Positions 38,614-48,718 of a DNA stretch of 64,000 nucleotides are shown here, one piece after another (position 1 is the first letter of the stretch; every line of letters begins with the position of its first letter). Made by a program: the position numbers and the translations under genes. Source of the DNA: Streptomyces hyaluromycini (GTDB lineage Bacteria > Actinomycetota > Actinomycetes > Streptomycetales > Streptomycetaceae); the NCBI RefSeq assembly GCF_002217755.1, contig NZ_BCFL01000017.1, positions 834,442-898,441 of the forward strand. Reading direction: 5' to 3'. The notes under the pieces were generated by a model. That model searched no databases. It saw only the letters and a list, made by a program, of their open reading frames with translations, and was not told where the DNA came from.

Positions 38614-39486
38614 GTGCCCACCTTGCAGCTGGCCGCACTCACCTTCGCCAACCGCCCGTCCCAGCTCCCTCTGCTGTCCCGGCTCGCCGACATCCTGGCC
38701 GCCTCGCCGGCCGTCACGCACCTGATGGTCCGCGGATCGCTGGCCCACGGCACCGCCGACCGCCTCTCGGACGTCGACTTCGTCGTCGGGGTACAGGACG
38801 CCGAACTGCCCGCGTTCGTCGAGGCCCTGGACGACCTGATGTCCATCGAGGCCGGTGCCCTGCTGCCCGGGTGGCGCGACACGATCGTCGCCGACCTCGG
38901 CGGCGTCGGAATGGTTTTCCTCGTCCCCGACGACGGGCACCTGCATCAGATCGACCTCTACCTCGCGCCTGCCGCGCGCATCCCACGCCTTCGGGCGACG
39001 GTCGCCACCGCCTTACTCCTCGACCGCGAGCCGGCACCCACCACCACCGAGGAGGCCGCCGTCGCCGAGCGATTCGCGGCCGAGTTCTTCGCCCAGCCCC
39101 GCACCTGCGCCGAGCTACTCATCGAGCACCTGGTGCTGGCCGTGCTGCTGCACAAGCGCATCAAGCGGGGCCAGCGGTTCATCGCGTACTCCGAGTGGCA
39201 CCGTCTCCACACCGCGACGAAGGACCTGATCAAGACCGCCCTGGCCCCCACCTCGCGGTTCTGGGGCTGGTACCAGCTGCGCGAGGAGATCGCCATCACG
39301 CCGATCGGCCGGACCTGCCTCGGCGACCTGGAGACGGCGATCAGCGGACCGGCCGTCCCCCTCGCCGCCGATGTCGACGCGGCCGTCGAGCGGACGCTCG
39401 CCCTGGTCGAACGGGCCTGCCCCGAGGCGCTGAGCGGGCTGGAGAACGCGATCGCCGCGTATCGCGCGTACCTGGAGCTGATGTGA
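38614..39486 (+). CDS. Nucleotidyltransferase-domain protein
   Basis: A 290-residue protein. THLMVRGSLAHGTADRLSDVDFVVG has the GSXXXG...SDXD pattern of the Pol-beta-type nucleotidyltransferases, and HQIDLYLAP supplies a third acidic residue. The C-terminal half is helical (AAEFFAQPRTCAELLIEHLV). Such proteins add NMP to a small molecule (for example aminoglycoside adenylyltransferases), RNA or protein. GTG at 38614 follows TCGGAGGACGCAC. Its stop overlaps the next gene's GTG. Confidence 0.75.
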   Translation: MPTLQLAALTFANRPSQLPLLSRLADILAASPAVTHLMVRGSLAHGTADRLSDVDFVVGVQDAELPAFVEALDDLMSIEAGALLPGWRDTIVADLGGVGMVFLVPDDGHLHQIDLYLAPAARIPRLRATVATALLLDREPAPTTTEEAAVAERFAAEFFAQPRTCAELLIEHLVLAVLLHKRIKRGQRFIAYSEWHRLHTATKDLIKTALAPTSRFWGWYQLREEIAITPIGRTCLGDLETAISGPAVPLAADVDAAVERTLALVERACPEALSGLENAIAAYRAYLELM

Positions 39487-40082
39487 ACGCGCTCTGCCTC
39501 GCGGGCCCGGCCGCCAACCGGGCCCGCGAGGGCCTGACCGCCGTCTTCTTCGGCGGGGTTCGCCCCGCGTCCGGCGAGGAGGAGAGGCTGGCCGAGGAGA
39601 TCGGCCGGGCCCTGGCCCAGGCCGGGTACGCCCTCCTGCACGGCGGCTACAACGGCCTGATGGAGGCCGCCGCGCGCGGGGCTTCGTCCGAAGGAGCCCT
39701 GGTCACCGCAGTGACCCTGATCAGCAAGCACGACGAATGGGGCGCGTTCAACCCGCACGCCACCACCTCCGTCCACCTTCCCGACCTCGGCACCCGGCTC
39801 AACCACTACCTGGACCACGCCCAGCTCGTCGTCGCGATGGGCGGAGGCGTCGGCACCCTGCACGAGCTGACCGCCGCCATCTACTACGCGACCACCATCC
39901 GATCCGTATCGATCTGCCTCGCCGGGCCCGCCGCACTGCGCCTGCTCGCCTTCCTGCGCGAGGAGAAGTGGCTGTATGAGACCCCGACCCGGCCCCTCGG
40001 CTTCCTCAGCACCGCCGATTCCGCCGACGCCTTCCGCACCCGACTCGCCACGCTCAACACCGCACCGATCGGAGGAGCATGA
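39483..40082 (+). CDS. LOG-like family protein (lysine-decarboxylase fold)
   Basis: A 199-residue Rossmann-fold protein. AVFFGGVRPASGEEE and LLHGGYNGLMEAAARGA, followed by AMGGGVGTLHELTAAI, correspond to the GGGXXGXM and PGGXGTXXE signatures of LOG enzymes, with G in place of P in the second. LOG proteins hydrolyse nucleoside 5'-monophosphates to base and ribose 5-phosphate. The GTG start overlaps the previous stop, and the stop overlaps the next ATG (ATGA), so it is tightly coupled within the operon. Possible function: releasing a base from a nucleotide intermediate. Confidence 0.7.
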   Translation: MNALCLAGPAANRAREGLTAVFFGGVRPASGEEERLAEEIGRALAQAGYALLHGGYNGLMEAAARGASSEGALVTAVTLISKHDEWGAFNPHATTSVHLPDLGTRLNHYLDHAQLVVAMGGGVGTLHELTAAIYYATTIRSVSICLAGPAALRLLAFLREEKWLYETPTRPLGFLSTADSADAFRTRLATLNTAPIGGA

Positions 40083-40630
40083 CCACCAGCACGCGCTTGC
40101 CCGACCTCACGGTCCGGCTCGCCGAAACCGCCTGCGTCACGGCCCCGTTCCACCTCGCCGACGGCGCCAGGCTCACCAGCTACTTCGACGAGTACCGCCT
40201 GGCCGCCGATCCCGCCCTCCTGCGCGACACAGCCGCCGCCATTGCCGCCCTCGTCCCCAGTGGCGCCCAGCTCCTTGCCGGCATCGAGCTCGGCGGCGTC
40301 CCCCTCGTCGTCGCACTGTCCGCCGCCACTGGCCTGCCCGCCGTCTTCCTGCGCCGCTGTCCCAAGAGGTACGGCTCCCGCCGGCAGATCGAAGGTGCTG
40401 CCCTCGACGGCCGTCGGGCCGTCCTCGTCGACGACGTGGTCCGCTCCGGCGGTCAGCTGCTCGCCATGGCCCGTACCCTGCGGATCGCCGGCGCACCGGT
40501 CACCGACGCCCTGTGCGTCCTTGAACGCCCGCTCGGCGGCCGAGCACTGCTGGCCGAGCACCGTGTGACGCTCCACTCCCTGCTCACCGAGGCCGACCTG
40601 CCCACGCCCCGGAAGGACGAGGGCGAGTGA
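40079..40630 (+). CDS. Phosphoribosyltransferase (orotate PRTase-like)
   Basis: A 183-residue type I PRTase. The PRPP-binding motif is AVLVDDVVRSGGQLL near 120-134, the pyrophosphate loop is AGIELGGVPLV near 63, and RCPKRYGSRRQIEG resembles the PyrE flexible loop. It should attach a base to PRPP to make a nucleotide. It is not next to pyrimidine genes, so a modified or salvaged base is likely. It overlaps both neighbours by 4 bp. Pairing with the LOG-like gene suggests base exchange on a nucleotide (inference). Confidence 0.78.
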   Translation: MTTSTRLPDLTVRLAETACVTAPFHLADGARLTSYFDEYRLAADPALLRDTAAAIAALVPSGAQLLAGIELGGVPLVVALSAATGLPAVFLRRCPKRYGSRRQIEGAALDGRRAVLVDDVVRSGGQLLAMARTLRIAGAPVTDALCVLERPLGGRALLAEHRVTLHSLLTEADLPTPRKDEGE

Positions 40631-41280
40631 AGCGGGCTGTCCTGTTTGACCTCGACGGCGTCCTCGTCGACAGCCGCCACGCCCAACTCGCCACCCTGGC
40701 GGGCTTCGCGACCTCCGCTCTCGGCCGGCGCGTCACTGTCGCCGACCTGCCGGCCGAGGCCGCGACAACCCCGCGCGAGCACGTACTCACCGAACTCGGA
40801 TACGCCGGAGTGATCAGCGAGGACGGCTGGGACGCGGCGACGGCCACCGCCACCCTCACCGCCGCGGTGTTCCCGTTCGTCGCCGACACGCTTTCCGCGC
40901 TCCGCGCCGCCGATGTCGGCACCGGCATCGTGACCCTGCGAAGCCGCCGGTGGGTCAACTGGCTTCTGCCGCCCGGCATCCTCGATCTGGTCGGCGTCGT
41001 CGTCTGCTACGAGGACGCAGTGCCCAAGCCCGCGCCGGACGGCCTCCTGCTCGCCCTCGGCAAGCTGGGCGTGTCGCCCGGCGACTCCATGTTCGTCGGG
41101 GACATGGAGTCCGACATGCACGCGGCCCGAGCGGCCGGCGTGACCCCGATCGGCTCCGGCTGGGGTTTCTCCGACCCGTCCGCACTCACCCGGGCCGGCG
41201 CCGTCCTCGTACTCCCCCGAGCCGACGACCTCGCCGGGACGCTCCTGTCCCTGACAGGCACCGGGCGGCAGGGCACGTAA
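40627..41280 (+). CDS. HAD-superfamily phosphatase
   Basis: A 217-residue HAD-IA enzyme. Motif I FDLDGVLVDS, motif II GIVTLRSRR, motif III lysine in DAVPKPAPDG, motif IV VGDMESDMHAA. It resembles phosphoglycolate- or nucleotidase-type HADs and could dephosphorylate the nucleotide product of the adjacent PRTase. The GTG start overlaps the PRTase stop. A structured 240-bp leader separates it from alaS. Confidence 0.82.
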   Translation: MKRAVLFDLDGVLVDSRHAQLATLAGFATSALGRRVTVADLPAEAATTPREHVLTELGYAGVISEDGWDAATATATLTAAVFPFVADTLSALRAADVGTGIVTLRSRRWVNWLLPPGILDLVGVVVCYEDAVPKPAPDGLLLALGKLGVSPGDSMFVGDMESDMHAARAAGVTPIGSGWGFSDPSALTRAGAVLVLPRADDLAGTLLSLTGTGRQGT

Positions 41281-41292
41281 TCCAAGCGATCT

Positions 41293-41385
41293 TGACTCCA
41301 GACCCGCTACGGTTGGTGGCGCAGTCGCAGCGGTCCGTTGCGTCCGATGTCGGCTGCGCCACCTCAAACGACGGATCTGGAGTCA
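41293..41385. promoter_or_regulatory. Nested palindromes in the alaS leader
   Basis: Outer arms TGACTCCAGA (41293-41302) and TCTGGAGTCA (41376-41385) are perfectly complementary, as are inner arms GGTGGCGCAG (41315-41324) and CTGCGCCACC (41354-41363). A symmetric 12/12-nt internal loop separates the two stems and the apical loop is 29 nt. The block ends at a possible start codon (ATG 41385). As RNA it would be a long two-tier hairpin between the HAD gene and alaS. No U-tract follows, so a simple terminator is less likely than a leader or regulatory structure. Confidence 0.6.
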
Positions 41386-41435
41386 TGGTCTACACCGTGG
41401 GGGCGCGAGCTATCTGCGTCGAGCTGGAGAACTGA
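41385..41435 (+). CDS. Possible 16-residue leader peptide
   Basis: ATG at 41385 opens MVYTVGARAICVELEN and then stops, 85 bp before alaS. It begins in the last base of the outer palindrome arm, whose GGAG (41379-41382) is a candidate but very close ribosome-binding site. Two alanine codons are present. Uncertain; listed because of its position between the hairpin and alaS. Confidence 0.25.
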   Translation: MVYTVGARAICVELEN

Positions 41436-41520
41436 GAACCCCTCAGTCCCCGTTCTCGGCCCGGCTCGGCGTGTGAACACCCCACCTCTTCCCAGACTCT
41501 TCCGTGAGGGCCACACCGTC

Positions 41521-44175
<2,655 letters not shown>

Positions 44176-44183
44176 CACCCGCC

Positions 44184-44212
44184 TGCCGGTGCCGCCGTAC
44201 GCGGCACCGGCA
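44184..44212. terminator. Bidirectional hairpin terminator
   Basis: TGCCGGTGCCGC (44184-44195) pairs perfectly with GCGGCACCGGCA (44201-44212) around CGTAC, filling the gap between alaS and the convergent GNAT gene. Confidence 0.85.
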
Positions 44213-44219
44213 CGCCACC

Positions 44220-44762
44220 TCACCCACCGCGTCCGCCCGACACCAGTTCCTTCAGGAGCACGACACTCTCGTAGTTCGTCACGCCCCACCGCCAGGACCC
44301 GACCGGCGAGTAGCCACGCCTGCGGTACCAGCCGATCAGGTCGACCGCCTGGGCAGATGTGTCGATCACCGCCTGTGCGGATCCGAGCGCGACGATACGT
44401 TCCTCCGCCAAGGCCAGAAGGCGCTGGCCCAGCCCCGCACCCCGGTACGCCGGATCCACCGCCAGCTGCCAGAACGACCCCGCCCCCACCGGAGCGGGGT
44501 ATCCCTCGGGGACGGAGTACGGAGCCGCCACTGTCACCGACCCCACCAGTTCCCCGCCCCGGACGGCGAGCCAGCACTCGCCGCTGCCCACGCGGTGCGC
44601 GGTGTCCCGCACTGACTGGTACGAGCCGAAGAAGAGTCGGCCGGCCGCAGCATGATCGGCATACGAGCGGTGAAGCAAGGCGGTCAGATCTTCCATGGAG
44701 TCACCGGCGGCAAGACGTCTCACCCCGACGTCCCTGGTCAGCGCCCGTGTCGCTTCCTCCAT
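44220..44762 (-). CDS. GNAT N-acetyltransferase
   Basis: A 180-residue GNAT enzyme. FWQLAVDPAYRGAGLGQRLLALAEERI is the acetyl-CoA motif and VDLIGWYRRRGYSPVG the late motif B. Substrate unknown. It could modify an amine on the product of the neighbouring operon or on an aminoacyl compound, as do some toxin-immunity GNATs (inference from position only). The start is ATG 44762, MEEATRALTRDVGVRRL. It converges with alaS over a strong terminator. Confidence 0.83.
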   Translation of the reverse strand: MEEATRALTRDVGVRRLAAGDSMEDLTALLHRSYADHAAAGRLFFGSYQSVRDTAHRVGSGECWLAVRGGELVGSVTVAAPYSVPEGYPAPVGAGSFWQLAVDPAYRGAGLGQRLLALAEERIVALGSAQAVIDTSAQAVDLIGWYRRRGYSPVGSWRWGVTNYESVVLLKELVSGGRGG

Positions 44763-44963
44763 GGCCCACCACCCGTCGCACCCCTTGGCCCCAGTTGCAC
44801 CATCACTCCATGGACTCATATGGGGTGCCGGGCGGGTCTGTCAGGTGCCGCCGACCGCGCACCAGACCGGATCGCCGCAGCTAGGAAGCCCTGATCGAAG
44901 CGTGAGATCGTCACACTCCGGAGTCAGAAGGGGACACCCTGAGTCCCACGTAGGCTCGGTGTT

Positions 44964-45860
44964 ATGAGCCTGCGCCTGAGCACCGTGATCCTTCCCGTCG
45001 ACCACTGGCACGAGGGGGGCCGCGCCAAGTGGCAGCACGCCGAGGAACTCGGCTTCCATGCCGCGTACACCTACGACCACCTGTCCTGGCGGACCTTCCG
45101 CGACGGCCCGTGGTTCGGCGCGCTGCCAACTCTCACCGCAGCCGCCACCGCGACCGAGCGCATGCGCCTCGGCACGCTCGTTACGTCGCCTAATTTCAGG
45201 CACCCTGTGACGCTCGCCAAGGAGCTGATCTCGCTCGACGACATCTCGGGCGGCCGGATCACGCTCGGCATCGGCGCGGGCGGCAACGGCTTCGACGCCA
45301 CCGCGCTCGGCCAGGAGGCGTGGACGCCGAAGGAGAGGGCGGACCGGTTCGGCGAGTTCGTGCCACTACTCGACCGGCTGCTCATGGAGGACGCGGTGTC
45401 GGAGCAGGGCACGTTCTACTCGGCTGACGAGGCCCGGAACATCCCCGGCTGCGTCCAGCGCCCGCGGCTGCCGTTCGCGGTTGCGGCGACCGGGCCGCGC
45501 GGGCTGAAGCTGGCAGCGCGGTACGGGCAGGCGTGGGTGACGACCGGCGACCCGAAGCTGTACGAGACAGGGACCCCGGAGCAGTCGGTGGAGGCGCTGC
45601 GCGGCCAGATCGAGAAGCTAGGCAAGGCGTGCGCGGAGAGCGGCCGGGACATGGCGGAGAAGGTCCTGCTCACCGGCTTCACCCCGGACCGCAACCGCCC
45701 GCTGGAGTCCGTGGACGCCTTCGTCGACTTCGCCGGCCGTCACCGCGACCTCGGCTTCACCGAGATCGTGATCCACTGGCCGATCCCCGACTCCGACTTC
45801 GCCTCCGACCGAGCCGTCTTCCAGCGCATCGCCACCGAAGCGCTCAAGCAACTCGACTAA
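44964..45860 (+). CDS. LLM-class oxidoreductase, intact copy of the interrupted target gene
   Basis: A 298-residue luciferase-like TIM-barrel oxidoreductase (F420/flavin-dependent class), complete from [11 protein letters not shown] to EALKQLD. It is collinear and highly similar to the host gene split at 50,287-50,066 and 27,660-26,982, for example [57 protein letters not shown] and TGTPEQS. Since integration destroys the host gene, this copy probably restores the function. At the position matching the attachment site (45164-45205) 10 of 14 codons differ synonymously from the host. It has its own upstream region (44763-44963). Confidence 0.9.
   Translation: MSLRLSTVILPVDHWHEGGRAKWQHAEELGFHAAYTYDHLSWRTFRDGPWFGALPTLTAAATATERMRLGTLVTSPNFRHPVTLAKELISLDDISGGRITLGIGAGGNGFDATALGQEAWTPKERADRFGEFVPLLDRLLMEDAVSEQGTFYSADEARNIPGCVQRPRLPFAVAATGPRGLKLAARYGQAWVTTGDPKLYETGTPEQSVEALRGQIEKLGKACAESGRDMAEKVLLTGFTPDRNRPLESVDAFVDFAGRHRDLGFTEIVIHWPIPDSDFASDRAVFQRIATEALKQLD
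45164..45205 (+). other. Recoded attB-equivalent segment in the LLM copy
   Basis: Codes for [14 protein letters not shown] exactly as the reconstructed host attB does, but uses CGC CTC, CTC GTT ACG, CCT AAT, and AGG CAC CCT where the host has CGG CTG, CTG GTC ACC, CCG AAC, and CGG CAT CCG. GTT, CCT, AAT and AGG are unusual codons in this GC-rich genome. The next eight codons (GTG to ATC) are identical in both genes. Confidence 0.85.
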
Positions 45861-45951
45861 TAGACGCACTGCAAGTGTTCGTAGCGAAGGCCCAGCAGTC
45901 ACTTCGCTGACATCGTGGTTGGAGCTCCTGGCACGCGAAGTTGCCGTGGAA

Positions 45952-46701
45952 TCACACGGGAACCCGCGGAGAGTCGGCTGTCGCGTACTCCACAACGAGG
46001 GGGCTCGCCACTACGCACCGAGGGTTGGCACCGGTGCTTGGAAGAAGCCCTGTGACACGCGCGTACCCGGTCATCGTCGCGGACATATCGATGCTGTTGT
46101 CCTCATCGTCCAGCGCGTCTAGCAGCTCCTGCACGCCCCGGCCATGCAGACGCACGGCCGTCCGGGATGGAGTCTGATCCGGAGGCAGCGGATCGCGGTG
46201 GCTCGTGAGCGCCTCTACGACCTGGCCGGCCCTGGTGACGAATGCAGTTCCCAGGCTAGAGATCGAGTTCTCCATCTCCAACGCGGGACCGTCCACCGAC
46301 ATCGGGGTCCAGCCCCTTAGATGCCGGACCGACCCGTGCATGAGCAGACGGCAGCCTCCGTCAGCTCCAGGGTCCGTTCCGCTTCGGCCTGCTGGGTCCA
46401 CGAACAGTACGAGATCTTGGTGGGCACCGCTGAGCGTTATGCAGCGAAGCGGCGCTTCGAACTGCACCCACTGACCGGCACGCAGGTCAGGCGCCGCGTA
46501 CCAATCCGCCACGAGCTCAACATGCTTGTATACGTCGCGCAGGTGCCGCAACTGCCCTTGTTCTAAGTCTGCCGCTGGCGCGTCCATGTCGATACCGCCA
46601 AGCGGCGTGGTCACGCGGAGAGTACCTGTACGCGGGACACGTCGCGGCTCAGCCACGAACTGCCGCAGCTTGCTCTCCGACAAGTAAACGATCTCACGCA
46701 A
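45952..46701 (-). CDS. Hypothetical protein, DUF7019/SAVMC3_10250-like
   Basis: About 249 residues starting [15 protein letters not shown], which resembles the start of the Streptomyces SAVMC3_10250 (DUF7019) family as I remember it. It looks like a globular beta-rich protein ([25 protein letters not shown] strands; [18 protein letters not shown]). TTG at 46701 follows GGGGAAGCCCC and is preferred; GTG 46737 is the alternative. Transcribed divergently from the coiled-coil membrane protein and kinase genes, with about 130 bp between. Base composition is lower in GC than the flanking core. Function unknown; possibly part of a defence module. Confidence 0.6.
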   Translation of the reverse strand: MREIVYLSESKLRQFVAEPRRVPRTGTLRVTTPLGGIDMDAPAADLEQGQLRHLRDVYKHVELVADWYAAPDLRAGQWVQFEAPLRCITLSGAHQDLVLFVDPAGRSGTDPGADGGCRLLMHGSVRHLRGWTPMSVDGPALEMENSISSLGTAFVTRAGQVVEALTSHRDPLPPDQTPSRTAVRLHGRGVQELLDALDDEDNSIDMSATMTGYARVTGLLPSTGANPRCVVASPLVVEYATADSPRVPV

Positions 46702-46832
46702 GGGGCTTCCCCGTCCGGTCGGCTGGTCACGTGACACGTCATACTGCCACCCCCCACTGACAATGGCTGGAATAGCTCAATACTGGTGCAAATCAAGCCA
46801 GTTGCCTGCCGAACGTCGAGGTGGAGTCGACA

Positions 46833-48674
46833 ATGAGCAGGCACGCACCGCGCGCGGCGATGACCTCGGGGGATGCTATGGAAGACATGTTTGAGCCGGA
46901 CTCGGCATTACACCGACTCGGCGAACGGATCGAAGGCGTAGAGGAGGGGCAAGGGCGTCACGAGAAGAAACTGGACGGTTTCAGGGAAGGTCTGCATGGT
47001 GTACAAGCTGACGTCGTGAGGCTCAGCAGCGCCGTCACCGATGTACGTCAGGAGATCGGAGAGCTGGAAAGCGCGGTCACCGACACACGCCAGACCCTCG
47101 ACACCTTCATCGCACAATACGGACGCGACCGAGAGGTATCCAAGGCCCAGGCCGACCTGTCTCGCCTGACGACCGAGTGGCATGCGAACTTCGCACAGCG
47201 CAAGCAGACCCGTGCCCTGGCCCGCGGTCTGGTACACACTCTCACTGCCCAAGCCGTCTACAGAAACGTGGTGAACACAGCCACCGTACGAGCCTGCTCC
47301 GAGGAGCGGCTGCTCCTCGAACCGACCTACTGGCTTGCGCCTGCCACCATGGCGGTCGCAGCGAAGTTCCGGAACGAGGAGGAGCAGGGTGGGCGTGCCC
47401 GCGCACACGCCTGTGCCTTGGACGCCGCCAAGGCCAACCTCTTCTTCTCGTTGACATGTTCTCGCCTCGGAGACGAGACCGAAGCCGCCGCATGGATGGA
47501 CCTCTATCTTCAGTCACTCGACCCCGACGAACTAGGGCAGGACTTCCTCGTCGTCCTGGAAGCGATCGCGAGCAAGGAACTGGGTGAGAAGGCGCTCGGA
47601 TACGCCCAGCAGGCCATGGCGCGATGGAACCGAGGCAGCTCGCCCCTCTCGATCGGCGCGTACACAACCCCCGACATGCTCGGTGGCACTCACCTGGAAT
47701 CCCGACTGCTGAACCTGCGCAGCCGCATTGCCAAGAATCAGTACACAGCTCTACGCGAGACCTGCGGAGACCAGTGGGAGGTACTCCGGGGCGGTTGGGA
47801 ACTCGCGACCGTGCCCGACAGGACCTTGGCCTACCTCAGACGTGTGTTCCCGGACGGAGCCGACGAAGTCGACACGCCGGTCAGTAACGGCGGCCACGTA
47901 GAGAGTGCCTTGGAACGCCTCATCGACCAACTCGAGCCGGACGAAGCCGAGATGCGCGAGAAGATGCGGCGGCTTGAGCGCGTCATCGAACATGAGGGAG
48001 ACCTTGAGGCAGCCGGCAGGGCACATGAGTCGTCACTCACGCCCGACGCCGCCCCGGTCGCACTCATGACGCTTCTCGACCAAGCCGTTTTCGAGCCGGA
48101 CGAAGTGCGGCTCGGCCAGCCGGCTCGACGCATGGCCTTACGTGCTATTTGGCCGGGCTTGGAGAACGCCGCGCAGCAATTCGTCAACGCCTCCCAGCAT
48201 CGCCTTCCGCGTCATATCACGTTGAACGTCGCAGGTTGGTCCTGCACCGTTGCGACGGACCCACGGTTGATGGTGGTGGAGCCTGGGCCGCTTGTCGATG
48301 AACTCACCACGCACATCGAGCAACAGACCCAGGTCCAGTCGGACGCTGTGGTGCGTAGATGGCCCCGCGTGGTTGCAGCCCTGGTGGTAGGTGCCTTCAC
48401 CGGAGCACTCGTGGTGCCGTTCATCGACGGCGTGTCACGGTGGATATTCGCCCTGCTCACGATCTGCATGTTCACGTGGCCGATTTGGGAGATCTGGAGC
48501 GTTCCGCTCCGCAAGAAGCACGTACGCGATCAGGGCAACCGATTGCGACACGAGGCTGTCGCGACGTTGGCCAAGGCGTTACGCCAGTGCGAGGATTTTT
48601 TCGAGGAATGGCGCGAGGCAATGGGGCAACTGACTTCCCTCACCCAATGGGGAGGGCACTACAAGCAGAACTGA
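46833..48674 (+). CDS. Coiled-coil, C-terminal membrane protein of unknown function
   Basis: A 613-residue protein I do not recognise. Residues about 20-115 form a coiled coil of repeating polar heptads (RIEGVEEGQGRHEKKLDG, SSAVTDVRQEIGELESAVTD). A large helical region follows (about 130-430). Two adjacent membrane segments lie at about 515-555 (VVAALVVGAFTGALVVPFI; WIFALLTICMFTWPIWEIW), then a cytoplasmic tail. Start ATG 46833 follows GAGGTGGAGTCGAC. The Ser/Thr kinase gene begins 44 bp downstream, so the two are probably co-expressed, and the protein may be the kinase's substrate or effector. Confidence 0.62.
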   Translation: MSRHAPRAAMTSGDAMEDMFEPDSALHRLGERIEGVEEGQGRHEKKLDGFREGLHGVQADVVRLSSAVTDVRQEIGELESAVTDTRQTLDTFIAQYGRDREVSKAQADLSRLTTEWHANFAQRKQTRALARGLVHTLTAQAVYRNVVNTATVRACSEERLLLEPTYWLAPATMAVAAKFRNEEEQGGRARAHACALDAAKANLFFSLTCSRLGDETEAAAWMDLYLQSLDPDELGQDFLVVLEAIASKELGEKALGYAQQAMARWNRGSSPLSIGAYTTPDMLGGTHLESRLLNLRSRIAKNQYTALRETCGDQWEVLRGGWELATVPDRTLAYLRRVFPDGADEVDTPVSNGGHVESALERLIDQLEPDEAEMREKMRRLERVIEHEGDLEAAGRAHESSLTPDAAPVALMTLLDQAVFEPDEVRLGQPARRMALRAIWPGLENAAQQFVNASQHRLPRHITLNVAGWSCTVATDPRLMVVEPGPLVDELTTHIEQQTQVQSDAVVRRWPRVVAALVVGAFTGALVVPFIDGVSRWIFALLTICMFTWPIWEIWSVPLRKKHVRDQGNRLRHEAVATLAKALRQCEDFFEEWREAMGQLTSLTQWGGHYKQN

Positions 48675-48718
48675 TCACCGGACGAGGCGACCCGGTCAGA
48701 GAGTAGAAAAGGGACTGG

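Noticed and set aside
41293..41385. tRNA or tRNA-like gene in the alaS leader
   Set aside because: The arms do not fit tRNA geometry: stems are 10 bp, and there is no T-arm GTTCGANTC or 7-bp acceptor stem.
41281..41520. T-box riboswitch upstream of alaS
   Set aside because: No conserved T-box antiterminator sequence (TGGNACCGCG) or specifier-loop pattern could be found; the palindromes are reported instead as an unassigned structure.
46720..46740. parS site at TCACGTGACAC near 46727-46737
   Set aside because: Only the central CACGTG matches; the flanks do not give GTTT/AAAC.
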